Origin: Vespula vulgaris
Taxonomy: Eukaryota > Arthropoda > Insecta > Hymenoptera > Vespidae
DNA: 64,000 bases
Direction of reading: 5' to 3'
NCBI RefSeq assembly: GCF_905475345.1
Contig: NC_066595.1
Location: forward strand, 5,642,501-5,706,500
This document shows, piece by piece, positions 27,468 to 39,111 of this stretch. The position numbers and the translations under genes are program-made. Every line of letters starts with the position of its first letter. The stretch's first letter is position 1. The notes beneath the pieces are model-generated. The model was not told where the DNA came from. It made no database searches and was given only the letters and a program-made list of their open reading frames with translations.

Positions 27468-28009
27468 TTGAATAAAGCAAACGGTAGAAGTATGAACAAG
27501 ATATTTTTAATGTAAAACTATATAATATATTATATGTAATAATTAAAAAGATTAGATATGATAAAATTCTAAAATAATTTCTTAGAAAAATTCTAAATTC
27601 TTTATCATTCTTATTTATTAATGTTGATATATGCATACTTATTAAATACTATTTGGATAGTTATAAGATTTTAATAAGATAAAACATCTTTCTTTTTTCT
27701 ATTATTAAAAACTTAGATTTTGCTTAGATTTTTAAACAATAGTAATAGTAATGATACAAAGAAGTAGTTAATATTAAGCCATTCGTGTCTTAAGCTTCAT
27801 CGTGGTAAGACCGATACATGATTTTACTTTTGGTGTAATGTATATCAACATTTTCTATTTTTTAAACAATTATAAAAAATATTCTTATTTATCCCTAGTT
27901 TCTTATCAACAATAATTTGTATTAATGCTTGCATCTTTGTGTTAGTTTCGTGTAATGCAAGTTTTAATCTTGATATTGTTTATCTTATCTCAATGTTATT
28001 TCTATTGTT

Positions 28010-28180
28010 CTAAACAATTACGCCTTGCTTCCGTTTGATATAATTGTTCGAATTTTATTTGTTGTAATATTTTGCTCTCTGCTTGTAATTGTCCATTTTG
28101 ATTTTCGAGTAGTAATAATTCCATCTTCGAATCTTTGATCTTTTTGAAAACAAATTTTTTCAACTTTAACATGTTTCAAG
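28010..28180 (-). pseudogene. Short coiled-coil-like frame, probable gag fragment
   Basis: On the minus strand an ATG opens about 56 codons rich in K, L, E and Q, with a heptad-like central part (K-M-E-L-L-L-L-E-N-Q-N-G-Q-L-Q), ending in a stop. It lies some 200 bp downstream, on the same strand, of a degenerate CCHC knuckle. This suggests it belongs to the same decayed retroelement, although gag coiled coils normally precede the knuckle. No relative recognised. Confidence 0.25.
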
Positions 28181-28382
28181 ATTTTCTCTTTGAATTTAAG
28201 TATTTTATTAAGAATTAAAATTGATAAAATTACAAAATTATTTGGTATAAGAAATTTACTAGTATCTATTCGTTATTTTTGGCATATTTTTTAACAATGT
28301 TTAACAATACGTTCATTAACTCATTCAATTCCGATTGAATTAAAAAAAGGATCCTAGTATTCTGTTTACGCTAGGATTTTTT

Positions 28383-28505
28383 CACAGGGGAAAATCTTAG
28401 CTCATCGGGTAATCCCTGGAAATATGATCACCTTTATTACAAATATAACATTCGATAAATCTATTTCGATTTTCTTTACGTGAAAGAACAGAATCAATGT
28501 ATGGG
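28383..28505 (-). pseudogene. Degenerate retroviral-type CCHC zinc knuckle (gag remnant)
   Basis: On the minus strand, about 40 codons between stops read S-R-K-E-N-R-N-R and then C-Y-I-C-N-K-G-D-H-I-S-R-D-Y-P. This matches the Cys-X2-Cys-X4-His-X4-Cys knuckle of retrotransposon gag proteins, with the last Cys replaced by Tyr, so the zinc site is broken. A stop follows four residues later. No reverse transcriptase is present nearby. I read it as a fossil gag piece; mutation of a knuckle ligand argues against current function. Confidence 0.5.
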
Positions 28506-29218
28506 CTATATGAACTGGATCAAATATAGTCACTGTCAGTAATATCGATATATTATTGATAAAGTTGTTATTATTTACGAAGTAATTATTAAAGAAATAG
28601 TTGCTGTGATGTATCGTTACTCATACGAGTGTATGGAATATTAGAAGTGTATATTTATCCGCATACATACTACCGATAATAATCAAGAGAAAGACGATAA
28701 AAAGAATATAGATAAAGAAAATACATTTTTAAGTTTCTAGTACGTTATATAAATTTATCTATCATACACACTGTCAAGTTTGCTATGTCATCGAGTATTA
28801 TTGTCTTATCATTTAATTATTGTGATTTTATTATTAATTTTCTATCGTACTTTTTATTCTTGACACAAATAAAATATAACTAAAATGTGCCCATGCCTTC
28901 TTTTATATTATTTACGCGATCAATCATCAACTGCTTTAAATATAATCCATTTTATAGGAAATATGAAATTGAAAGTGAAATTAATATTTGTCTTCCGCAA
29001 AGAAAAGAAAAAGTTTAGATATATCTTTGATGTGCAATGTTTTTCTGAGAAATACATATAACAGGATGATACTAACTGATAGTAACAACAACGACTGTCC
29101 GAGTTATTACTACGAGAACACTCGTTAACTGTAGTACTCAATAAATGAGCACTCTGTACGCTTAACAATAGGATTATAATGTAAATTGTTTGTCTGCTTA
29201 AGAAGAAAGTAAATAAAA
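28506..29218. other. Spacer and 5' flank of the plus-strand tetraspanin gene
   Basis: AT-rich DNA without a recognised gene. The last 100-150 bp before 29219 must contain the tetraspanin promoter and 5' UTR, but no TATA box or initiator is clear. An in-frame TAA sits 9 bases before the start codon. Confidence 0.5.
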
Positions 29219-31453
29219 ATGTGGCTAAATGATGAAGTTTTGTTATTACTCTCTCGTAAGAAATATCCGTGGATCGGTACGGTGTTACTTAGTGTTTACT
29301 TTACGATCACCTTTGCAATAGTGGTAAGTGCAACTTAAAATGCAATTTTTTTTTCATAAATAAAGAAAACCTTAAAGCTCGTTAATGCTCGTTAATGAAA
29401 TATCATTATCATTACTTTTTCAGCTTGTAGGAATAGCATTATTGTTACTATGTTTCGGAATAAAATTACGCACATTATGGGATTTGATTTTACTGGAGCC
29501 ATATCTTACAACAGATAATACCATTTTATTTTCGATTTCAATCATGGTAATGGCAAGTGCTATTCTTGGAATAATATCAGCCTTTACATATTCTCAAAAA
29601 GGTCTGTTAACGGTAAGATATTTTACAATTTAATATCGAAACTTATGATATTATGCATGTATATTAAAAACAATTCATATTCAAATACAAGATCGAATGA
29701 TTGAATTTGGTTCTTTTTTTTTCAGAGTCTGCTATTAATCTTTATAATATTCTCCATTACCAATATATATACAATAGGTTTTAGAGAAAAAAATTATATA
29801 TCTGAATTAGACCTTTATTTGCTTTTGACCAAAATAATGAGACAAAATAAATTTACTGTTTCATTCCATTTGATGCAAAAAAGTGTAAGTTATTAAATAT
29901 TAATTATATAAATTAATATATATGTTTCATATCCATTACATACGCGCTATGCTTAATGTATTGGATCATAATTAACTCTTAGTTCACTTCCATTCAGAAA
30001 TTAACTATAATCATCTATTATGAATGTAGATTTATATTACATTATGTAGATTAAAAATTCCTATAATTATATCTTTTGTATTATTCGAATTTATAACTAT
30101 AAATTATACTTTATCAAGTAATTTTTTTTCACACGTCAGATAAATTTTTTATTTTAATGTGTATTATTTAAATATAATATACTTTAATCTTTACAAGACT
30201 TTAAATAAGTTTGATACTTTTTAACTTTAAATGGGAAAAAAAAAACATAAACGAAATAGATTACACTTTTAGTTGCCAATAATCTTATTATCATTGTCGG
30301 TAACTGTTCTCAATCGGTAACTGTCCTCCATCGATAATTAAATGATATAAATTGTAAATAATTTTCGGAATTCTCATTATTTATTTACTTATCGATTTCT
30401 TCTCTTAATATAATAAAACAACCATTATTATAATAAGATTTCTATATATTTATATAATATCAATAATCATTGTTGTAAATCAAACATATTTAATTCCCCA
30501 AGAATACATGATTATCCCAGATAAATATCGGTAAATACAAAAATATTTATAAATAATAAATTATTTTTTTATAAATAGAGATACCAAAAAAATGGGTATA
30601 TATTATAAATATAAATAAATATGTACCAAGGTCCTCGGTAGTATAGTGGTTAGTATCCCCGCCTGTCACGCGGGAGACCGGGGTTCGATTCCCCGCCGGG
30701 GAGGATTTTTTTTATTAAAAAATAATAAATTAACTCTATATAATCGTAATAATCTTTCACCACAGATTATAGTTACGTCAAATTTTTTTATAAAATATTC
30801 GAAACTGAAAAAATTTTATTGGTTTACAGCTTTCTTGTTGCGGAATTCGTTATTATGAAGAATGGGTAGACAGGTACGGAATTATTCCAGCATCTTGTTG
30901 CCAAAATTCGACTCTATATTGTGATAAGGATGATCCATCATTATTTAAAGATGGTTGCTTCGATATAATTACTAAAATATTAAACACAACTTATCAAAAT
31001 TCAATTGAAATAATCATAACATTAAATGTTTTCTTCGTAAGTAGTATATACAAATACTGTGACATTTTTATATATACATTAATGAAGTCTCAGTTAGTGA
31101 AAATTATATATGTATTTCAGATAATCATATTATTTTCGGGATATTTCAACTATTACATTCTGCAGAAAATGAAAAGAAACAAAGCGACATTTATTACATT
31201 ACCAAGAATACTGGTACCAAATGATTCAAAAATGAAAGTATATAATAAGAATTGCCAACAAACACCATCTACATTGGACAACAATACAGTCCAAGCAGGA
31301 AACAATACAGTCCAAGCAGGAGACAATACAGTTCAAAACAATAGTCCTGTCGTTTACAATCCTACTCCTCCTGTCCCTCCTCCAATTAATGAAAATATTG
31401 AACCGTTATACCCTTATTTAACCATGCCTGAACCGAGTATTCAAAGATACTAA
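29219..31453 (+). CDS. Tetraspanin, 330 aa, five exons, with extended Pro-rich C-terminal tail
   Basis: Four-pass membrane protein of the tetraspanin family, which organises partner proteins in membrane microdomains. Exons 29219-29323, 29424-29612, 29726-29884, 30830-31036 and 31121-31453 join in phase 0 at clean GT-AG sites (four GTAAG-type donors). TM1 lies at about residues 19-50, TM2 69-90, TM3 99-117 and TM4 208-236. The large extracellular loop carries the family signature: CCG at 154-156, a CC pair at 174-175 and further Cys at 182 and 194. The tail of about 95 residues is long for the family. It has three copies of an N-T-V-Q motif (about 274-292) followed by a P-P-V-P-P-P segment, which could bind SH3-type partners (inference). 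Intron 3 contains a tRNA-Asp. The gene converges on the next tetraspanin. The exact subfamily is not assignable by eye. Confidence 0.9.
30632..30703 (+). tRNA. tRNA-Asp (anticodon GUC), nested in a tetraspanin intron
   Basis: A 72-nt cloverleaf. Acceptor TCCTCGG pairs with CCGGGGA (one G-T pair) and the discriminator is G. The D arm has TAGTATAGTGGTTAGTA. The anticodon stem CCCGC/GCGGG closes loop CTGTCAC with anticodon GTC. The T arm has GGTTCGATTCC, a perfect polymerase III B box. A run of eight T begins three bases after the gene, a strong Pol III terminator. It lies in sense orientation inside intron 3 (29885-30829) of the tetraspanin gene. Confidence 0.97.
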
Positions 31454-32315
31454 CGTCTAAAACAATTTCAATTAATTTTATTTGGATTAAATATTACACA
31501 TCGTTATAAAAATCTGTAAAGAAACAATCTATCGTTTATATTCATAAATTTTGTTAATTATATTCCAAAATTGATATGTAACTTCATTAACTGGTATTAT
31601 AAGGATGTTATTTTTGTAATAATAAATAATTATTAGCGCAAACTTATTATATATATATGTGTGCGTGTATATATATATATGTATGTATGTATATATATAT
31701 ACATACATATACCTACGTGTACATTATATAGGTGCTTTTATTAAAAAGAGATTTAGTTTGATAAATCGATATGAGTTTTTGCCGATAACAGTACGTGACA
31801 TTTATCTATTAACTACAAAAACATTTAGCATACACGTTCACACAAGTTAGCTTAAATATATTCATAATAAGTGTATGTATATACAATGTGATTCATAAAT
31901 GCATATAAATTCTTCAGGAATTAAATTTACATACTGATATAAGTAAAAGAAAATGCCATATGAACATATATCCTATATATCCTTGCTTATATTAGTGTAT
32001 AGATTTAAACCCTGACATATCGACATACATTTAACAATCACCATGTATACTTTCACAAACACGTTACAAAAATATAACAAAATGCAAGAAATATTTATCA
32101 TCTTTACTTTTACTCATAACAAATAGTGATCAATCGATTAAATATACTTTCCATTATCAATCATTTTTTCATACGAGGAAACGATTCTGTCACAGTTCTG
32201 ATTCCTGCGTTATTTATGAAAATCAGCTGATATAATCAGATGTAAATCGCGTAAATTAAATATAAAAAAATAATATAAAAAAGAAAATTCGTATGAAAAA
32301 TTAAACGACCTCGTT
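31454..32315. other. Convergent 3' regions of the two tetraspanin genes
   Basis: AT-rich interval with the 3' UTRs of both genes. AATAAA-like hexamers occur near 31620 for the plus-strand gene. A GT/TA-rich simple repeat spans about 31650-31710. Nothing else recognised. Confidence 0.6.
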
Positions 32316-34046
32316 TCATTTATTGGTCTCTCTTTTTATGGCCATAGCTAGACAACAAGCAAGTATTATACCAGCGATCTGAAACAAAAAAAATATAAAT
32401 GATGTTAATAATTCTATTAAATAATTTTCGATATTCGCACATTAATAATGATTATCATCGATCGTACTAACCTCTATGAAAGCAATACCGATTCCTACAC
32501 CGATCAATATAGTAGCTCCTTTTTGAACACGCATTTTCAATTTATCGAAGCAACCTTCCTTGTTAACGTCTAGACTTCCAATCGCACAAGGATTTTGCAT
32601 TTTCATGCAGCAAGAAGGTGGCAAAGTCCCTATGAAGGCATTGATTGTGTTCCAATCGTTTGGTCCGTCTACCCCGCAGCACATCAACTGTGATACAGTG
32701 AGTTTTGTATTATATACATGATTTCGAATGGAACACAAAATAAATCATATATACTTTTCAATCGTATAAACTTTTCGGATATACGAGAGATCTTGCTGGA
32801 TCATGATCATTCCCTTTTCTTCTTGATCACAACCATCAAGATTATAAAAAAGATTTTTAAAAGAAAAAAGAAAAAAAACAGAAAAGAAAAGAATATACGC
32901 TTCACGACGAAATAAAAATAAAAATTATCTTGATACATCTTAAAAAAAAAAAGAAAAAAATGATAACTTCAAGAAATTTCATCCGATTCACTTGATATCA
33001 TCCATTGAGAGGATGCAATGTCCCTATTACAAAATTTTTTATGAAACTGAACATTAAAAAACATTTTGAAATGTCAATCGTAATAAAAAGAAAAATCAAA
33101 TATTTCGTTCACTTCCTTCCAATATCGAAACTGGATAGTGTAAACAAGATATATGTAAGTATAACAGGTTCGCATTGGTTTCATTTAGAGTTAAAAGCGA
33201 TATCGATTTCAACGCGCTTAACGTTACTCTATCGACAAAGCCATCATAGGCTCGCCGTGTTCCAGATTCGGTCTACCGACCTTGTTCTGCACATTATCCC
33301 AGGCAAACTTGTCTGCGTCAGTATAATTCTTCATCGATTCCTTCAACGTATCCTTCATCGCCATACTGAAATCATTTTTGAAGACTGCCGCTGCAATTCC
33401 AACCGCGAGTTCGATCACGAAAATGATCAAGAGCGCAGCTGCGAACTGGAAAAAGAAGATAAGATCAAGGTCTAACAATCAATCATAATTTATCGACAAA
33501 TAATGCGAATAATTCATTCAGAGAATATGATAATTTAATTTTGTGTATACATTTGTATACACACAAAGTCATTAAAGATCATAAATTATATAAAAATATA
33601 CGTAGATATATGCTTGTGTAAAAAATAAAAAATTGCATTGTTATATTATATAGACAAATCCTTACTGCGATCAGCATGTTATAGTGTTCCTTGATCGCAC
33701 CATAACAACCAAGGAAGGCGACAATAAAAACAATAACACCAGCGACTATGAGGACAATGGGAGGTGCCATTATTCTTCCTTCGACAAAATGGCTAAACTC
33801 GCCGACATCTCCGAGAACGAGAGCTCCCGCTACGATGATCCCAATACCAGAAATCTAAAGGAGATTTTTTTGTCGATTGTTATGAGTATTGTATTATACA
33901 TCATAAAATAAATGAAAAAAGGAAAGTAAAAAAGCAAGAGAACAAAAAGTTGAATAAAACGTTTCACGCTTTAACAAACTTACAGCGAAGATCAAATTGA
34001 AGACGAAGAGGATGTATTTGATCAAGCTCATACCGCAGGACTCCAT
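32316..34046 (-). CDS. Tetraspanin of the CD63 / Tsp42E type, 231 aa, five exons
   Basis: Compact four-pass tetraspanin resembling CD63 and the Drosophila Tsp42E group, proteins of plasma and late-endosomal membranes. Minus-strand exons are 33984-34046, 33666-33854, 33281-33445, 32472-32687 and 32316-32378, all joining in phase 0. The N-terminus reads M-E-S-C-G-M-S-L-I-K-Y, so M6 is an alternative start. TM1 is at about residues 8-36, TM2 53-75, TM3 84-105 and TM4 196-223. The large loop has CCG at 142-144, P-P-S-C-C with Cys 165-166, and Cys 173 and 185, giving six cysteines. The cytoplasmic end is short (K-R-E-T-N-K). The third intron uses a weak donor, GTCGGT; the junction was placed there because it restores the N-K-L-M-C-C-G family context in frame. 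Exon 2 has the same length (189 nt) as exon 2 of the neighbouring tetraspanin. Confidence 0.93.
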
Positions 34047-34420
34047 GATGATATTAAATTTATAATAACAATAATATTATTATAATATCTGATTCTATAT
34101 AATAATAATCCTATTACTATAAATGTAAAAAGGAAGTCGACGGAAGTATATAATCAGTGATTTTTACGAGCAACGCGTCATAATCCCGCGTCCTGCGCGA
34201 AGCAACCGGTGCACAGTAAAGCGATTTACATTCTGAGGAGTAAAAGCACTGAACGAGTTCGATCGAAATCCTCGAGAAGCTTCGAAAGAAAGTAGCGCGC
34301 CACCAACAAGGATCCCCATTGGTCCTATTCCATGGTGCTCGAGGACCTACTGGAGAACGCATCGAAACGGGACCGGCTCGTTATTGGTGGTTGATTCGTC
34401 GACGAACACTCATTTTATGT
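34047..34420 (-). promoter_or_regulatory. 5' flank of the CD63-like tetraspanin with two CCAAT boxes
   Basis: A GC-richer island lies directly upstream of the minus-strand start. ATTGG on the plus strand at 34318-34322 and 34383-34387 gives two CCAAT boxes in the gene's orientation. No clear TATA box is placed at a canonical distance. The assignment as promoter is from position and composition. Confidence 0.45.
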
Positions 34421-36372
34421 TTTTCCTTTGTAACCATAGATACAACGACGACGACAACGACGATGATATTTGCTAAGTAAGGAAAAAGAGTTCGTTGCTC
34501 GCATTTATCACATTACAAGGCCATGATCCTTCAATCTTAAAATCTCCGGAATTTATTTTTCTTTTTTTTTTTGTTTTAATTTTTCTACCAATTTTCTCTT
34601 TAAAAGAAGTTGCGCTATTTTGTCGCCTTTATTATGCAACTCTAATAAATAATGACATAATGAAATAACTTTTAATCGGATTAATCTCGTCGGTCTTTAT
34701 TAACGGCTTGCAAAAAAGAAACAAAAAAATAAGATCAAAAAAGCCGCAATATCTATAATTAAATTGAAAACAATTTCAATTGAGAAATGAAAATCGCTTG
34801 TTACTTAAAAGTCCAAAGTAATTTTCAATTAGTGCTGCTTAAGTTCATTCGTTATTAACGAGTGAGATCCATCAACAACTCGCCCAATTTCATTCACCAA
34901 GTTCAACGACCCAGTTTGCCTTCCAATTACTTTCCTTTATTCTATTATCGTACTTTCGTTCACGCGATTATTTCTATAACTATCTCTATCTGATAGAATT
35001 CTTTTTATTCACCTCGAGAATAAATACGTACGATCATACGGGAGGAATAATATTTTTTTTCGAAACTATATCTATTATCTAATTATGTTTTTTTTATTTG
35101 ATTTGTTTTTTATTATTATTGTTATTATGTCTTAAGACTTTACTCGTGTTCTGTTTTTTGCCCTTGTTACCTATGTATGTCGATCGCGTGACGCCCTCTC
35201 AAAACACATAGTCTCGTTCGATCGTTACTTTTCTAGTCCGACGAACTTTGAAAGCATTTACATCATTCTTTTTCTTTCTTTCGCAGTAATCTTTCGTTTT
35301 AATGAAAAGAACATGTAGGTAAACGTTTTAAATCTAAGAAAACCTTTTCTTTAGGAAATATAATACGAACAGGATTAACTTTTATCGCTAAATCTTATTT
35401 TTATATTCAAAAAGGGATATAATAATATATATGTAAAAATAATTTCTGGATAAAATGAACGTTCGTGTAAGTAGGTTAATGGAAGTACGATAAATGCAGG
35501 AACTAGAATCAATCGATTTACATGTCTATCGATGTAAATGTTGTCAAAACTTTAGCGAAGGAATAAGATGATACCAATAATCGTAAAAGTATCAGACGTA
35601 TTACACCAGGGAAAAATTTATTATGACAATATTACGTCGTATTATATAAATAACGTGATACAGAGTTTATTTTACCGATATCTATTTACTTAAATAATAC
35701 ATGTACATATGCACAAGTGTACATGTATGTATATACATGAAAAAAGAACAAATCGATTGTTTCTTCTACAATATTTTTTTCGTTCGATAAACGAAAAGGC
35801 AATCTACTGACTAAGGCATCGACTAGAGCAAACACCTTAATTAAAGCAATTAAAAGCGTTTTACAAAAAAAAATAAAGATAAGTGCGATAAACTTATTTT
35901 TACGTACATATACTTAAGTACGATAAGTACATAAACATACTTGAGTAACAACATTCATTAGGTCTGTACCTCTGTTACGTCTATATGTCTTTGTTGACGT
36001 TATTCGTACGATAATTAAATAAATTTCTTTTAATTCTTTATATATGATTAATTAAAGCATACATGTATGAGACGATGTAAACTCCATTCAAAGTTGAAAG
36101 ATCTTTCAATGATCTAAAATCGATATTAACATCAGTACTTTAAGATACGAAGAAATTGACAGTATAAATCCGATATATAATTTTCCGATATATCTTCGTT
36201 GTTCTTCGATTTTATCTTTCAATACTCTTTCATTCCTAATCGATGTAAACTTTCAGATATAGTAACTCGTGAGATAGACACGTTACATCTTTATAGATGA
36301 CAGAAACTTGTTGATTTTTGAGATCGTTAATACTTCAAGTGATGGAAAGTAACGATCATAAAAGACGCTGCT
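34421..36372. other. Intergenic AT-rich DNA, nothing recognised
   Basis: No gene, RNA or clear transposon terminus was recognised. Short frames have chance composition. Confidence 0.6.
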
Positions 36373-36480
36373 ATGATGGACATGCTCGGTGATGTAAAAG
36401 GATTGGAACCCGACCAACTTCCTACCGGTGACCTGAAAGCAAAAGCACAAAAGAAATCGATAATTACGTTTTCCTTAAAT
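36373..36480 (+). CDS. Possible first coding exon of an unidentified gene
   Basis: An ATG opens 36 codons of ordinary, non-repetitive composition, starting M-M-D-M-L-G-D-V-K-G-L-E and ending K-K-S-I-I-T-F-S-L-N. The frame meets a donor-like AAT/GTAGGT in phase 0. Its acidic-then-basic character ending in a hydrophobic stretch would suit the cytosolic N-terminus of a membrane protein. No downstream exon was found; a MITE begins 100 bp further on. I do not recognise the sequence. It could be a real terminal exon, a gene fragment or chance. Confidence 0.3.
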
Positions 36481-36581
36481 GTAGGTTTATATACCAACAT
36501 ATTTACAACGTATTCATATTTTCTAAAACAAATTCTGAAATTAATCCATACGACAATCCATTACAAGATTACGTATACGTA

Positions 36582-37130
36582 TATACAAGGTGTCCAATTT
36601 AAGACGATCCATCGAAATGTTTAAGATAAAAGTTAAAGATTGTTAAAACTAATATCATGTGGTATATATGATTTTTTTTCTTCTTTTTTATTTTCTTTTT
36701 TGTAATCGAGATCGTTTGGAAAATTTTAACGTCATCCGTATGTTTGCAAGTAAGATACTTTATTTCTTTATTTTCAACATGACAACCATTATCCAATGAA
36801 TTCAAAAAGTCAATAAATGTTGCGTTCATTTTAATTTGAAAGTTTCCTTGAAAACGTATCAAATTTCAAAATGATATTCAATATTCAATAATATTATATT
36901 ATTTTCCCAAGCGATAATCATCTCTAGTCGCACGATTTCTTTCGTTGGAGTATCATTTAATACTTTGATTCATTAAATATAATGAAATATTTGTAAAGAT
37001 ATAAAAGATAGTTTAATTGTTAAATCTAATAGATCTTTGAGAGAACTTAAAAATTACCGCTAAAATGACAACCTCTAATTTTTATGTGAAACATTATGTT
37101 ATATCGTCTTATATGGGACACTCTATATAT
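36582..37130. mobile_element. MITE-like element with 25-28 bp terminal inverted repeats
   Basis: The left end (about 36582-36607) contains GGTGTCCAATTTAAGACGAT. The reverse complement of the right end (about 37103-37130) contains AGTGTCCCATATAAGACGAT. The ends match over about 25 positions with a few differences and are flanked by TATA. The 550-bp interior has no transposase-like frame. The GTGTCC terminus with TA flanks fits mariner-type elements, but the family is not proven. Confidence 0.6.
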
Positions 37131-38109
37131 TTAAGGTTCAAGCGAAGAGATGACAGAACAAAATCAAATCATTTTTTGATAAAATGAATGAAAACATATA
37201 TGTACGAATGTATGGATACTCTGCTATTCGATACTCTTGTTATTCGTTGTCATTTGTAACGATGAAATATGCACGAATGGAAGAGATAAAAATAAATTTG
37301 TACATATATACATATATATGGAAAAATTGAAGCCAACAAAAAAAAAGATATCAAGAACTTAATACACATATATGTACATATAAATTTCGATTACGGACAT
37401 ACAAGATTGAATGTATTCTTATTCGATAGCGCTCGTTTAATAATTCACGTCTAAGAAAACCAACTTGGAACACTTAAGCATCATGGGGAAATAGGATAAG
37501 AGGATATATGAAGCAAGAGAAAACCACAGATATTTTTATACGTATTACCAATTTACATATAAAAGGTAAACAACACACTAAACTATTTATGATAAAGATA
37601 ACACTTTAAAAGGCCAACTTAATACAAAAATGATATCATACGTTTCGAATTATTCATCGCACGTGATTACCTTAGATCTCCTTTTCTTCGTAGGTCTACG
37701 TTAAACGAATAATACCAAAATAAGATTTATTGAGAATTTACGTTGAGTATATAAGAGATAAATAAAAAATATCGACGTATGTATTAGGAATGAACGAATC
37801 ATAAAAATCGCAATATCCTAATTAAGACGCATTACTAATCTCGAAGCTATTCTAACAGCGTGTCGATATCTCATTCCCCCATCGGAAGTTGTCCTTTCGC
37901 CATTCTCAATCGATGAACGCCTCAATTTTAGCTGTAATTTACATAATAAAATTTTGTGAGAGAATCGTATCGATCAGAAATATATACATTTCTTTAAAAA
38001 TTACGTATTCGTATACGTTTTCGTAAAATCACACTGGTGTACACTGTAAAAACAAAAGCCTTTTACATATATAAGTCCATAAATATATATACATATAAGA
38101 AAATGTAAC
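37131..38109. other. 3' flank of the SOD gene, nothing else recognised
   Basis: AT-rich DNA containing the 3' UTR of the minus-strand SOD gene. TTTATT (AATAAA on the minus strand) occurs near 37727. No other gene or structured element recognised. Confidence 0.5.
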
Positions 38110-38386
38110 CTACTGGATTCCGATAATTCCACAGGCCCAACGACCTCCTGCGTTTCCTGTCGAAAGGGATAGAGTGCTGTTGCCTTTACCCAAGTCGTCT
38201 TCATCAGAATGTACTACGATAGCACGACCCAAAATGCTATTAGGTCCAGTGAGAGATATAATCGTGTCTGTGATATCGATGACCGCTTCTCCATCGGCAT
38301 TGGCTCTAATATTACCCAAGTCACCAACGTGTCTAACAGTATCCTCCGGAGCACCATGAACGTTCTATATGCATATACATACATAT

Positions 38387-38443
<57 letters not shown>

Positions 38444-39111
38444 TTTATACGGATATAGTACATATATTCCTATGTATAATACCCTTGTATTACAGCTATA
38501 TTTATTACATTGACTACCGAATTAATCTCACACAAACTGATATTTCATAAATTTGTTTAAATTAAAGATATAAAGAAGGATTCATTGTCATCCTTTTTAC
38601 GTTAAACTTATTAAAAAACATATATATATATACATATATATATTCTTTGTCTTTTAAATCTAATCGAAGATATCTTTAACACGATTTAAATAATAAAGTT
38701 TGCAGAATTAAACATTACTGATATTGAATACTCGACAGTTTTTACAAAATTACTCACGTTTTCAGGATTAAAATGGGCACCAGTCGATGTACATCCTTCT
38801 TTTATATCTCCTTTCTCATGAATATGAAAACCATGAAGTCCTTCCGTCAGACCGTTCACTTTACCGCTCAATTTAACTGGTCCATTCGGCAAAGATTGAG
38901 TAATTGTAATATCTCCTGAAATATTTCTCACCGATGCATCGTGAGAGGTCAGATGAACGACAGCAACCAGTTCCTAATATTTTATTTTATTATGAAATAG
39001 TTGAAATTTTATCTGGTCAAAAATAAAAAAATATAAAATCTTTGAAAGAAGACTTACTTCGGCTGTGACTACTGTAACAGCTGTGATAAATAATATGACC
39101 ACACGATACAT
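38110..39111 (-). CDS. Secreted Cu/Zn superoxide dismutase, 174 aa, three exons
   Basis: Converts superoxide to oxygen and hydrogen peroxide. Minus-strand exons are 39058-39111, 38758-38973 and 38110-38364, all phase 0 with good GT-AG sites. The first exon encodes a hydrophobic leader ending V-V-T-A-E, a probable signal peptide, so the enzyme should be extracellular or secretory (Sod3-like). All active-site residues are visible: Cu ligands H68, H70 and H142; bridging H85; Zn ligands H93, H102 and D105; the disulphide pair C79 and C168; and the guiding arginine R165. The electrostatic loop has D-D-L-G-K-G followed by N-S-T, creating a possible N-glycosylation site at N152. Intron 2 contains a (TA)n microsatellite. 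A second secreted SOD gene lies 11 kb away on the other strand. Confidence 0.95.
38400..38439. repeat. (TA)n microsatellite in SOD intron 2
   Basis: About 40 bp of perfect TA repeat, preceded by a TACA/TATG-rich stretch, inside the second SOD intron. Confidence 0.95.

Noticed and set aside
33005..33475. 156-codon plus-strand frame
   Set aside because: Antisense shadow of the CD63-like tetraspanin exon 3.
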